A stretch of 15,499 bases of DNA from Thiomicrospira sp. UBA5634 (GCA_002421475.1 DIJW01000192.1:1-15499), one strand, 5' to 3'. Counted from the first letter of the stretch, positions 7,734 through 15,428 are shown. Notes: generated by a model not told the origin, from the letters alone. Numbers and translations: made by a program.

Positions 7734-9182
7734 ATGAAGTATATCGTTAAATTTTTTCCCGAAATTATGATTAAAGGTGACAGCGTCAAAAAGAAAATGG
7801 TGCGTCACCTGCATGAAAATCTTAAACGGCTGTTAGCGCGTTTGGATGAAGATATTCACACGCAAAAATTTTGGGATAAGATCGAAGTGTTCGTTCCCGA
7901 GTTAAAACCAGGCCTGGTGGTGGCGGTGCGCCAATGTTTATTGAGCACACCTGGAATTGAGCAAATATGGCAGGTGCAGCAGTTTCCGATCACCGATTTA
8001 CAAAGTGTGATTGATAAAGTGGTACCGTTTGCCTTGCCGTTGATTAAAGACAAAACCTTTGTGGTACGAGCTAAACGCACTGGCGAACATTCTTTTACGT
8101 CGATGGAGTTGGAGCGTGAAACCGGTTATGCGTTAGTGCAGCAAGGCGAATCTAAAGGCGTCAGTCTGCATCATCCTGAAGTAAAAATTGAGTTTGATGT
8201 GTTTGATAAGTATTTAAATATTATTGAAGCACGTTATAGCGGGTTAGGTGGTTATCCGCTTGGTTCGCAAGGAGAGGCGTTATCGTTAATGTCAGGTGGT
8301 TTTGATTCGACAGTGGCGAGCTATTTGGCGGTAAAACGCGGTATAAAAACCCACTTTATCTTTTTTAACCTAGGCGGAACAGCACATGAACTAGGGGTTA
8401 AACAAGTGGCGATTTATTTATGGAACCGTTTTGAAGCCTCTCATCGCATTAAGTTTATTTCGGTACCATTTGATGGTGTGGTGGCGGAGCTGTTTAACTC
8501 GGTGCATGAAAGTTATATGGGCGTGATGCTAAAACGTTTGATGTTAATAGCGGCGGAGCGGGTTGCGCGAGATTTGGATTATCCGGCATTAATTACCGGC
8601 GAAAGTGTCGCGCAGGTGTCGAGCCAAACATTAAAAAATTTAGCGGTGATTGATGAAGTGAGTCATATGCTGGTGTTGCGTCCGTTAGCGATGATGAATA
8701 AACCCGACATTATTCAGTTGGCAGAGCAAATAGGCACGCGGCATTTTGCCGAGTCGATGCCGGAATATTGTGGAGTTATTTCACAAAACCCGGTGACGCA
8801 TGCGTCATTTGATCGTACGCTAAAAGAACATCATAAATTTAATATGCAGGTGCTGGATGAGGCGTTAGCGAACAAAACCATTCAGCCAGTTGATCAACTA
8901 CTGGAGCAGATTGTCGCTGCGCCGCCGATTGAAGTGGTTAAGACATTACAACCCGGTGATGTATTGGTGGATATTCGTGCTGACATTGAGCAGCAGCGCT
9001 CACCGTTAGAAGGGGCGTTACACATTCCGTTTCACTTGCTTAATCAGCAAGCGAAAAAATGGTCTGACAATACGCGTTATTTATTGTATTGCCAGAAAGG
9101 GGTGATGAGTCAGTTGCATGCGCAATATTTGCGTGATCAGGGGGTGCATAATGTCTTTGTATACCGACCTGAGACTAACTAA
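7734..9182 (+). CDS. thiI: tRNA 4-thiouridine sulfurtransferase ThiI with C-terminal rhodanese domain
   Basis: A 482-residue protein, the same length as E. coli ThiI. It adenylates U8 of tRNA and transfers sulfur to form s4U, and in enterobacteria also feeds sulfur to ThiS for thiazole synthesis. Domains in order: a ferredoxin-like N-terminus (MKYIVKFFPEIMIKG), THUMP to about residue 165, a PP-loop ATPase with S187-GGFDST, and a rhodanese-like domain after about 400. C346 (EYCGVIS) and the rhodanese cysteine C453 (YCQKGVMS) correspond to the redox pair C344/C456 of E. coli. The rhodanese extension is typical of gammaproteobacteria and lacking in many other bacteria. No clear Shine-Dalgarno precedes the ATG, yet the N-terminus matches the family. 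An exact palindrome copy (7908-7917) is read KPGLV. Confidence 0.97.
   Translation: MKYIVKFFPEIMIKGDSVKKKMVRHLHENLKRLLARLDEDIHTQKFWDKIEVFVPELKPGLVVAVRQCLLSTPGIEQIWQVQQFPITDLQSVIDKVVPFALPLIKDKTFVVRAKRTGEHSFTSMELERETGYALVQQGESKGVSLHHPEVKIEFDVFDKYLNIIEARYSGLGGYPLGSQGEALSLMSGGFDSTVASYLAVKRGIKTHFIFFNLGGTAHELGVKQVAIYLWNRFEASHRIKFISVPFDGVVAELFNSVHESYMGVMLKRLMLIAAERVARDLDYPALITGESVAQVSSQTLKNLAVIDEVSHMLVLRPLAMMNKPDIIQLAEQIGTRHFAESMPEYCGVISQNPVTHASFDRTLKEHHKFNMQVLDEALANKTIQPVDQLLEQIVAAPPIEVVKTLQPGDVLVDIRADIEQQRSPLEGALHIPFHLLNQQAKKWSDNTRYLLYCQKGVMSQLHAQYLRDQGVHNVFVYRPETN
7908..7917. repeat. Exact palindrome CCAGGCCTGG inside thiI
   Basis: An exact copy, self-complementary over 12 bp (7907-7918), read CCA GGC CTG G (PGL) in the THUMP region of ThiI. 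Confidence 0.8.
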
Positions 9183-9191
9183 CTGTTTGCA

Positions 9192-9201
9192 CCAGGCCTG
9201 G
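9192..9201. repeat. Exact palindrome CCAGGCCTGG between convergent thiI and mltF
   Basis: An exact copy, self-complementary over 12 bp (9191-9202), nine bases after the thiI stop in the 52-bp convergent junction. No T-run follows on either strand, so it is not a standard terminator by itself. Confidence 0.85.
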
Positions 9202-9220
9202 TTGAAGGTGTGAGTTAGAG

Positions 9221-9237
9221 TAACAATGAAATTGTTA
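9221..9237. other. Small hairpin at the end of the mltF-like gene
   Basis: TAACAAT and ATTGTTA form a 7-bp stem with a GAA loop, overlapping the mltF stop codon. It is AT-rich with no T-run; at best a weak 3'-end structure. Confidence 0.25.
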
Positions 9238-10698
9238 AGGGAAAGCGTTTCGCGCCAGTTTTTTGTCCAATTCGACCTTTTGTGCCGCCTCAATTGATAC
9301 GCGGTGTTTTTGGATGCTGATAACGTAGTTGACCGTTTCAAGACCAATGTGGCGGCGGGCGAGTTGCTCAACGTGATAAAACCATTTATAGGGGTCGAGT
9401 CCTTGACGTTCGGCCAGTCGTTGCAGTTGGCGGATGCGTGAGGGACCTGCATTATAAGCAGCAAGGGTAAAGTTTAGGCTTTCATCCTCTGTGTAGTCAG
9501 GGGTGCTAAAGTAATGCTCCTTGAGGTGCGCAAGGTATTTCACGCCAGCATGAATATTATTTTCAATATTTTCAATTTCATCAATATCAACGGCGCTGGA
9601 GCGTGCAGTACTGGGGCGCACTTGCATGATGCCAACGGCGCCTTTATTACTGGTTGTGTTTTGCTGAAATCGTGATTCCTGATAAGCGGTAGCGGCAATT
9701 AATAACCAGTCCATGTCATAAAAATCGGCGTAGAGTTGAAAATAGGGTTTTAGATAATCAACCTGATTTAACACATCTTGTGATAGTGGGCGCTGGATCC
9801 ATTGATCACTTTCAAAATATTTACGATAAAGTACGTTTCCCAAGAAACGTCCCGGTTTGGCATAACGATGGATATAACGATTTAATGAAGCGCGAAGTTG
9901 CGGATTCTGCTTTCTTACCGCCCAGGCAATTTGGCCATTGTGGTGAAAAATGATGTTAGGGTGTGTCACGATGTTGCTGAAGACGGTTTGCCAAACGTTG
10001 GCAATATGGTCATCCACCACGGTGAAATCGTAAATTTCCGCATTCACCATTTCGAGTAAATCTTCGGCATCTAAAATCGGATTGGCCTTGATGATTTCAA
10101 TTGGCGCCAGGCCTGCTCGTCCAAGCGCTTGGTTTACCATTTCTAAATGAATAATGTAACTGCTGTCGGCCACCACAATAATTCGCTGACCGGATAGATC
10201 CTCCAGTCGCTCCACTTTGGGTGATTTGGGATGAGAGATTAAGATTTCAGATACATTGCTGATATAGGGTTGGCTAAAGGCCATTTCTGATTCGCGGCCG
10301 GGTGTCATGGTTAAACCGGCTGCAATCATATCGCCTTGTCCTTGTAATAGGCGATTAACTAATTGGTTAAAGGGTACAACAATAAATACTAGGTGTGTTT
10401 GGTGTTGTTTGCGCAATGGGCCGCGATTTAAATAATCTTCGTATGATTTAAGCAGTTCATATTCGATGCCGCGAGTGCCATCGTCGGCTAAAAAGTAGTT
10501 GGTACGGTTATAACTGACTAAAACTCGGATGATGCGGCGTTCACGCATGGCATCAAAGTCATCAAAAAAAGGCTGGTTAATGCGATTGTAGAATGAAGTT
10601 AAGTCATCATCAAATGCAGCTTTGGGCGGCGCTTTTTGGGTAGCGCACACTATCAAAGCAATAAACATTAGGATTGTCGAAAGCGTAATTCGTAGCAA
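9235..10698 (-). CDS. mltF: MltF-like membrane-bound lytic murein transglycosylase (solute-binding domain plus SLT domain)
   Basis: A 487-residue exported protein that should cleave peptidoglycan glycan strands, forming 1,6-anhydromuramic ends. The N-terminus has one arginine and a hydrophobic stretch (about 6-17). A family-3 solute-binding-like domain spans about 55-290 (IIRVLVSYNRTNYFL, DMIAAGLTMTPGR). An SLT domain follows at about 315-440: AYQESRFQ with catalytic E341, GAVGIMQV, HAGVKYL and AAYNAGPSR. This architecture is that of MltF (E. coli 518 residues). The start is a TTG at 10696-10698 with TTAAGG seven bases upstream; the first ATG (residue 11) would cut the signal sequence. The candidate lipobox LIVC has Val at -1, which is atypical; cleavage after V-C-A by signal peptidase I is an alternative. 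The gene is divergent from the flavoprotein gene at 10795. Confidence 0.88.
   Translation of the reverse strand: MLRITLSTILMFIALIVCATQKAPPKAAFDDDLTSFYNRINQPFFDDFDAMRERRIIRVLVSYNRTNYFLADDGTRGIEYELLKSYEDYLNRGPLRKQHQTHLVFIVVPFNQLVNRLLQGQGDMIAAGLTMTPGRESEMAFSQPYISNVSEILISHPKSPKVERLEDLSGQRIIVVADSSYIIHLEMVNQALGRAGLAPIEIIKANPILDAEDLLEMVNAEIYDFTVVDDHIANVWQTVFSNIVTHPNIIFHHNGQIAWAVRKQNPQLRASLNRYIHRYAKPGRFLGNVLYRKYFESDQWIQRPLSQDVLNQVDYLKPYFQLYADFYDMDWLLIAATAYQESRFQQNTTSNKGAVGIMQVRPSTARSSAVDIDEIENIENNIHAGVKYLAHLKEHYFSTPDYTEDESLNFTLAAYNAGPSRIRQLQRLAERQGLDPYKWFYHVEQLARRHIGLETVNYVISIQKHRVSIEAAQKVELDKKLARNAFP
10107..10116. repeat. Palindrome copy, 9/10 match (CCAGGCCTGC), inside mltF
   Basis: One mismatch, at the last base. 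On the gene strand it is read GCA GGC CTG (AGL), as in ppc. Confidence 0.65.
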
Positions 10699-10744
10699 GT
10701 TTTTGCCTTAAGATAATAAAACCAATTTTAATTCTATTGAGTGT

Positions 10745-10753
10745 TGGCATAAT
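10745..10753 (+). promoter_or_regulatory. Extended -10 promoter for the flavoprotein gene
   Basis: TGGCATAAT is a 5/6 match to TATAAT with a TGn extension, 41 bases before the ATG at 10795. The -35 region at 17 bases (ATTTTA) is poor. The placement suits a short leader in the divergent mltF/flavoprotein gap. Confidence 0.45.
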
Positions 10754-10794
10754 TTGCTAGCGATTCTTTAGTCGCCAGAACGAAGAGAGAAACA

Positions 10795-12171
10795 ATGAGA
10801 CGTGTAAAATTTGCCATTATGGGCGCCGGAAGGGTTGGTTTAACAGCACTAAGTTTAATTAGAAAACAAACAGATAATTTTGTAGTGATTCAGTCTGGGG
10901 CGTTTGGTACTACTTGTGCACGTGTCGGTTGTATGCCATCGAAAGCGCTTATTCATGCGGCCAACCATTTTTATCATGCAACGCATGCAGCAGAGTTTGG
11001 AGTGCGTGGCGGTGAAAAGTTGAGTGTAGATCGAGCATCGGTTATGCAACGAGTACGTGCATTTCGAGATCGCTTTACCGGCGGTATTCAGCAAGGTTCT
11101 ACCGATACGCTGGATGAAAAAAATCTTATTCTCGGCGCGGCGAAATTTGTTGCGCCGAATGTGTTGGAAGTAAATGGTGAGCAAATTGAGGCTGAACGTA
11201 TCATTATCGGCAGCGGTTCGCGGCCGTTTGTGCCGCAGGCCTGGCGGGATGCATTGGGTGACAAATTACTCACCAGTGATGAAATTTTCGATTTGGCGCA
11301 ACTGCCAAAACGAGTGGCGGTAATTGGTTTAGGGGTGATTGGTCTTGAGCTGGGGCAGGCGATGTCTCGCCTTGGCGTAGAAGTCGTTGGTTTTGAGGCG
11401 GTGCAAGCGTTAGGCGGTTTAATGACAAGCGCAGCGATTAATCAAACTGAGCAGTTGTTGACGCGAGAGTTTCCAATATATCGTGGTCAAGCAGTGGATG
11501 TTCGGCGTGAAGGTGAGCAAGCTGTCGTTGTGCGCGGCGATGAAGTATTTGAGTTTGATGCGGTGTTAGTTAGTATTGGGCGTCGTGCAAATATTGATAA
11601 TCTTGGTTTAGACAAACTCGGTGTTGCATTAAATGAACGTGGTTGGCCGAACTTTAATCCGCAAACTATGCAGGTTGAAAACCTGCCGGTATTTATCGCC
11701 GGCGACGCGAGTGGTTACAGACCAATTTTGCATGAAGCAGGTGAGGAAGGTAGGATTGCAACGTTTAATGCAATTAGTTATCCGCAAATTAAGGCGCATC
11801 GACGCAAAACGCCTTTGGGCATAACGTTTACCGAACCAGGCCTGGCGTTTTTCGGTCAACGTTATAACGAATTGGATTTAACTAAAACAGCCGTGGCGGA
11901 ATTTGATTTACATCGTAATAATGGTCGGGCGATTGTGATGGGTGAAGATCACGGCGTTATTGTGTTGTTTGCCGATCGTATTTCAGCGAAATTATTAGGT
12001 GGTGAGTTGGTTATGCCGCAGGCGGAACATCTTGTGCATCTTTTAAATTGGGCGATTGAAATGGGATTAACAGTTGATCAAATTTTAGATATGCCTTTTT
12101 ATCATCCGGTGCTGGAAGAGGCAGTCGAGTCGGCATTAAAAATGTTGCGTTCGGCATTAAGGGACGTTTAA
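10795..12171 (+). CDS. Dihydrolipoyl dehydrogenase-family FAD/NAD(P) disulfide oxidoreductase
   Basis: A 458-residue member of the class I pyridine nucleotide-disulfide oxidoreductases. FAD motif GAGRVG at residues 10-15; redox-active pair C41/C46 in TTCARVGCMPSKAL; a second dinucleotide fold VIGLGVIGLE with an acidic residue, E201, at the strand end, which points to NAD(H) rather than NADP(H); the FAD motif FIAGDASG; and the C-terminal dimerisation domain with the catalytic pair H437 and E442 (HPVLEE). The TTCARVGCMPSK form belongs to a lipoamide-dehydrogenase-like subfamily distinct from the canonical E. coli Lpd (GVCLNVGCIPSK). Odd points: Q33 sits where the FAD ribose-binding Glu is usual. 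No 2-oxoacid dehydrogenase subunits are nearby, so the substrate is uncertain and I give no symbol. A GAAGAGAGA ribosome site precedes the ATG. It contains two palindrome copies (11235 and 11836). Confidence 0.88.
   Translation: MRRVKFAIMGAGRVGLTALSLIRKQTDNFVVIQSGAFGTTCARVGCMPSKALIHAANHFYHATHAAEFGVRGGEKLSVDRASVMQRVRAFRDRFTGGIQQGSTDTLDEKNLILGAAKFVAPNVLEVNGEQIEAERIIIGSGSRPFVPQAWRDALGDKLLTSDEIFDLAQLPKRVAVIGLGVIGLELGQAMSRLGVEVVGFEAVQALGGLMTSAAINQTEQLLTREFPIYRGQAVDVRREGEQAVVVRGDEVFEFDAVLVSIGRRANIDNLGLDKLGVALNERGWPNFNPQTMQVENLPVFIAGDASGYRPILHEAGEEGRIATFNAISYPQIKAHRRKTPLGITFTEPGLAFFGQRYNELDLTKTAVAEFDLHRNNGRAIVMGEDHGVIVLFADRISAKLLGGELVMPQAEHLVHLLNWAIEMGLTVDQILDMPFYHPVLEEAVESALKMLRSALRDV
11235..11244. 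repeat. Palindrome copy, 9/10 match (GCAGGCCTGG), inside the flavoprotein gene
   Basis: One mismatch, at the first base. It is read CAG GCC TGG (QAW), a different frame from the PGL copies. Confidence 0.7.
11836..11845. repeat. Exact palindrome CCAGGCCTGG inside the flavoprotein gene
   Basis: An exact 10-bp copy read CCA GGC CTG G (PGL), about 600 bp after the previous copy in the same gene. Confidence 0.8.
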
Positions 12172-12217
12172 GCGTCAACTAAGTTTTGGATTTTAGACAT
12201 AATTTTCGTTGAAACCT

Positions 12218-12244
12218 TTGACTTGGTGGCGACTCTGCTATAAT
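12218..12244 (+). promoter_or_regulatory. Sigma-70-type promoter of rnr-rlmB
   Basis: TTGACT (12218-12223) and a perfect TATAAT (12239-12244) are separated by 15 bases; the -10 also has a TGC extension (12236-12238), which can compensate for the short spacer. Initiation near 12251 would give a leader of about 130 bases before the rnr GTG. It is the most convincing promoter in the window. Confidence 0.8.
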
Positions 12245-12256
12245 CCCACTTGTTTT

Positions 12257-12352
12257 TAACCATGTTTTATCAAACATAGGTTATTGGGGTGCGCAAAAGT
12301 GCCCCGAAAATATTTAACCAGGCCTGGTGGACGGCTGACAGAACCCCGCCAC
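12257..12352 (+). promoter_or_regulatory. Structured 5' leader of rnr with three tandem hairpins
   Basis: Hairpin 1: TAACCATGTTT (12257-12267) pairs with 12272-12283 over 11 bp with one bulged A and a TATC loop. Hairpin 2: GGGGTGC (12286-12292) pairs with GTGCCCC (12299-12305) using two G-U pairs, with loop GCAAAA. Hairpin 3: 12327-12334 pairs with 12346-12352 over 7 bp with a bulged A. An exact repeat palindrome (12318-12327) lies between hairpins 2 and 3. None has a T-run, so they are not terminators. I do not recognise a known riboswitch. A cis-regulatory or RNase-sensitive leader is inferred from fold potential only. Confidence 0.45.
12318..12327. repeat. Exact palindrome CCAGGCCTGG in the rnr leader
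   Basis: An exact copy, self-complementary over 12 bp (12317-12328), about 55 bases before the rnr start, in the transcribed leader. Confidence 0.85.
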
Positions 12353-12381
12353 ATGGGCAATAAACTTTAAGATGGTATCGA

Positions 12382-14697
12382 GTGACTACAGAAACAAACC
12401 CTTCAGTATATGATCCTCATGCGCAGCGCGAAGCTGAAAAGTATGAAAACCCCATTCCAAGTCGTGAGTTTATTCTCCAACATTTAGAGCAGGTCAAAAA
12501 ACCTTTGACGCTCGATCAATTGGCGAAAGACTTGGATGTGTCTGATGAAGATGAAGAACGCTTTGAAGCGTTATCACGTCGTTTAAAAGCCATGTTACGT
12601 GACGGACAGCTTATCAAAAACCGCCGAGGTGCGTTTGGCTTGATCCAAAAGATGGACTTAATCAAAGGGCGTGTTATTGGACATCCTGATGGTTTTGGCT
12701 TTTTAAGCACCGAATCAATGGATGAAGACTTATTCCTCTCAGCGCAAGAAATGCATAAAGTTTTGCATGGCGATGAAGTTATTGTGTCGATTATTGGCGA
12801 GGATCGCCGTGGTCGCAAAGAGGCCAGTATTGTTGAGGTGACGCGTCATAATTCAACCCAATTGGTTGGTCGTGTGCATATTGAAGACGGTTTAGCTTGG
12901 GTGCATCCGAACAACAATCGAATTACTCAGGATGTGTTTGTACCGGCTGATGGTTTAATGGATGCAAAAGAAGGCCAAATTGTTTTGGTTGATATTTTGC
13001 AGCAACCGTCAAAACGACATGGCCCAGTTGGTCGAATTGTTGAAGTAATGGGTGACTATATGGCGCCCGGAATGGAAATCGACACCGCGATTCATGCGTT
13101 TGGTATTCCGAATGAGTGGCCGCCGGAGCTGTTGGCAGAGTTAGCCGCTATTCCAAATGAAGTTACTGAAGCGGATTTGGAAGGGCGTAAAGATTTGCGC
13201 CATCTACCGTTAATGACTATTGATGGTGATGATTCGAAAGATTTTGACGATGCGGTCTTTGCGAAACGCCGTAAAAATGGTTGGCGTTTGGTGGTGGCGA
13301 TTGCGGACGTATCGCATTATGTTAAGCCGGGTACTGAGCTGGATAAAGAAGCTTATAAACGTGGTAACTCGGTGTATTTCCCGCAACGTGTTATTCCGAT
13401 GTTGCCTGAAAAGTTATCAAATGAATTGTGTTCATTAAACCCGCATGTTGATCGCTTGTGTATGGTGTGCGACATGAATATTACCGATGACGGGCAGCTA
13501 GAACGCAGCCAGTTTTATCATGCGGTAATGAACTCAAAGGCGCGACTGACCTATAACAAAGTTCACGATATGTTAACCAATCCGGCCAGTGAGCATCGTG
13601 AGACGTTTGCTGAGATGGTTGAACATGTTGAAGCGTTAAATGAGTTGTATCAAGTATTGGCCAAATCACGCGCCGCACGTGGTGCGTTAGAGTTTGATAC
13701 GGTTGAAACCCAAATTGTGTTTGATGCAGAGCGTAAAATCGACAAAATTATTCCGGTGATGCGCAACGAAGCGCATAAGCTGATTGAAGAATGTATGTTG
13801 ATGGCTAACGTCGCTACCGCGCGTTTCTTGAAATGGCATAAGTTACCGATTTTATATCGTGTGCATGAGTCACCAAAAGAAGAAAAACTCGTTAAGTTGC
13901 GCGGTTTCTTGGCGGACTTTGGTTTAAGTTTGGGTGGCGGTGATGAGCCGACTGCGCAGGATTATGATGTGGTGATGACTAAGGTTAAGGATCAGCCGTA
14001 TGCTAATTTGGTGCAAACCGTCATGTTACGCAGTATGAATCAAGCGGTATATCAGCCTGAAAATAAAGGCCACTTCGGCTTAAATTATGAGCATTACGCC
14101 CATTTCACGTCACCGATTCGCCGTTATCCTGATTTGTTAATTCATCGCGCAATTCGCCAGGCCTGGTTAAAGCAGGGCGTTGAAAATTTCGTGTATAACG
14201 AACAGCAAATGGAAACCTTTGGTCGCCATTGTTCGGATACCGAACGTCGCGCGGATGAGGCAACACGTGATGCCACTACTTTCCTTAAATGTGAGTTCTT
14301 GTCACATCGTTTAGGTGAGCAGTATCAAGGTGTTATTTCAGCGGTGACCAGTTTTGGTATGTTCGTTGAACTGGCGGATTTGTATATCGAAGGCCTAGTG
14401 CATATTACGGAGTTAGGCGAAGATTATTTCCACTACGATGCGGTTCGTCATTGTTTAAAAGGCGAACGTACCGGCATGACCTATCGCTTGGGTGATCGTG
14501 TTGAAGTACAAGTCGCCCAAGTCGTTTTAGACGATCGTAAAGTAGATTTACGTTTAATTCGTCATTTAGCGCCGGCGCAAGCTGAGGCTACAGAGGCTGA
14601 TGCTGATAATGCAGAAGCTCCGGCTGACGGCAAGAAAAAACGTCGTTCGCGTAATTATCGTAAAAAACGTAAACCGCAGGCTAAGGCTGAAGCATGA
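12382..14697 (+). CDS. rnr: Ribonuclease R (3'-5' exoribonuclease)
   Basis: A 771-residue RNase II/R-family enzyme that degrades structured RNA processively from the 3' end and acts in rRNA quality control. Domains: winged helix (about 25-85); two cold-shock domains (first at GRVIGHPDGFGFL, 96-108); RNB catalytic domain (about 265-590) with D281, D287, D289 and D290 in IDGDDSKDFDD as metal ligands and the YAHFTSPIRRYPD block; S1 domain (about 645-730); and an acidic/alanine stretch followed by a Lys/Arg-rich tail (KKKRRSRNYRKKRK), as in RNase R but not RNase II. The start is GTG: it is the only start codon between the upstream in-frame stop (12361) and the conserved REAEKYENPIPSREF block. The ribosome site is weak (AAGATGG). 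rlmB overlaps by 4 bp. An exact palindrome copy (14157-14166) is read QAW. Confidence 0.97.
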   Translation: MTTETNPSVYDPHAQREAEKYENPIPSREFILQHLEQVKKPLTLDQLAKDLDVSDEDEERFEALSRRLKAMLRDGQLIKNRRGAFGLIQKMDLIKGRVIGHPDGFGFLSTESMDEDLFLSAQEMHKVLHGDEVIVSIIGEDRRGRKEASIVEVTRHNSTQLVGRVHIEDGLAWVHPNNNRITQDVFVPADGLMDAKEGQIVLVDILQQPSKRHGPVGRIVEVMGDYMAPGMEIDTAIHAFGIPNEWPPELLAELAAIPNEVTEADLEGRKDLRHLPLMTIDGDDSKDFDDAVFAKRRKNGWRLVVAIADVSHYVKPGTELDKEAYKRGNSVYFPQRVIPMLPEKLSNELCSLNPHVDRLCMVCDMNITDDGQLERSQFYHAVMNSKARLTYNKVHDMLTNPASEHRETFAEMVEHVEALNELYQVLAKSRAARGALEFDTVETQIVFDAERKIDKIIPVMRNEAHKLIEECMLMANVATARFLKWHKLPILYRVHESPKEEKLVKLRGFLADFGLSLGGGDEPTAQDYDVVMTKVKDQPYANLVQTVMLRSMNQAVYQPENKGHFGLNYEHYAHFTSPIRRYPDLLIHRAIRQAWLKQGVENFVYNEQQMETFGRHCSDTERRADEATRDATTFLKCEFLSHRLGEQYQGVISAVTSFGMFVELADLYIEGLVHITELGEDYFHYDAVRHCLKGERTGMTYRLGDRVEVQVAQVVLDDRKVDLRLIRHLAPAQAEATEADADNAEAPADGKKKRRSRNYRKKRKPQAKAEA
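14157..14166. repeat. Exact palindrome CCAGGCCTGG inside rnr
   Basis: An exact 10-bp copy read C CAG GCC TGG (QAW) shortly after the conserved SPIRRYPD block. Confidence 0.8.
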
Positions 14698-15428
14698 GTG
14701 CAGATACGCTTTATGGTGTTCACGCCATTGAGCGTCTGCTAAAGCAGTCGCCGCATCTGATTTACCAAGTTGTTTTTTGTGAAGGGCGTTTAAACCCGCG
14801 CCAACAAAACCTGTTGCAGCAAGCGCAAGTGTTGGGGGTGAAAACGCGAGTTGAATCTAAGGCATTTTTTAATAAGCTCGATGGCGCCCACCAAGGCGTG
14901 ATGGCTGAGGTTGCTCCGCAAGCTGAGTTTAGTGAGGCTGATTTAGTTGAATTGGTCACACAAAATACGCAGGCGCTGATTTTGTTTTTGGATGAAGTGC
15001 AAGACCCGCATAATCTGGGTGCGATTCTGCGCACCGCGGATGCCGCTGGTGTTGATGCGGTGGTTATCCCGAAAAACAATTCCGTCGGCCTTAATGCAAC
15101 CGTGCGTAAAGTTGCTTGCGGTGCAGCGGAAACAGTGCGTTTAGTGGCGGTAACAAACTTGAGTCGAACGCTTAACAGCCTACAACAAGCCGGTTTGTGG
15201 GTCGTTGGGTTGGCAGGTGAAACCGATAAAACTATTTACCAAGCTAGCTTTAGTGGGCGTTTAGGTTTGGTATTAGGGGCAGAGGGGTCAGGATTGCGTC
15301 ATCTAACACGTCAGCATTGTGATGAAGTTGTTGCCATTCCTATGCTGGGTGTGGTCGAAAGTTTAAATGTATCGGTCGCAAATGGTGTGGTGCTTTACGA
15401 AGTTTTGCGGCAGCGTGGAAAAGTTTAA
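14694..15428 (+). CDS. rlmB: 23S rRNA (guanosine-2251-2'-O)-methyltransferase RlmB
   Basis: A 244-residue SPOUT (TrmH-type) methyltransferase, near E. coli RlmB in length (243), which methylates the ribose of G2251 in the P-loop of 23S rRNA. An N-terminal substrate-binding region (YGVHAIERLL, about residues 7-16; GAHQGVMAEV) precedes the knotted catalytic domain with its three motifs: DPHNLGAILRTADAAG (104-119, with N107 and R113), LGAEGSGLR (194-202), and IPMLGVVESLNVSVAN (215-230). The ATGA overlap with rnr (14694-14697) shows co-transcription and coupling; rnr-rlmB adjacency is common in gammaproteobacteria. A long palindrome follows 48 bases after the stop. Confidence 0.97.
   Translation: MSADTLYGVHAIERLLKQSPHLIYQVVFCEGRLNPRQQNLLQQAQVLGVKTRVESKAFFNKLDGAHQGVMAEVAPQAEFSEADLVELVTQNTQALILFLDEVQDPHNLGAILRTADAAGVDAVVIPKNNSVGLNATVRKVACGAAETVRLVAVTNLSRTLNSLQQAGLWVVGLAGETDKTIYQASFSGRLGLVLGAEGSGLRHLTRQHCDEVVAIPMLGVVESLNVSVANGVVLYEVLRQRGKV

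Noticed and set aside
9081..9464. 127-residue minus-strand frame across the thiI/mltF junction
   Set aside because: It overlaps the ends of two well-supported genes in other frames and has no family resemblance.
10745..10757. Possible sigma-54 promoter (TGGCATAATTTGC) before the flavoprotein gene
   Set aside because: Only 8 bases separate GG and GC, whereas sigma-54 promoters need about 10. The same bases fit an extended -10 better.
10855..11184. 109-residue open frame on the minus strand inside the flavoprotein gene
   Set aside because: It lies wholly antisense to a gene with clear family motifs, has a low-complexity composition and no recognisable domain.
14387..14396. AGGCCT core in rnr as another palindrome copy
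   Set aside because: Only the 6-bp core matches; the flanks (GA...AG) do not, so it is no better than chance.
14762..15079. 105-residue open frame on the minus strand inside rlmB
   Set aside because: Shadow of the RlmB frame, rich in Ser/Ala/Thr, with no recognisable motif or ribosome site.
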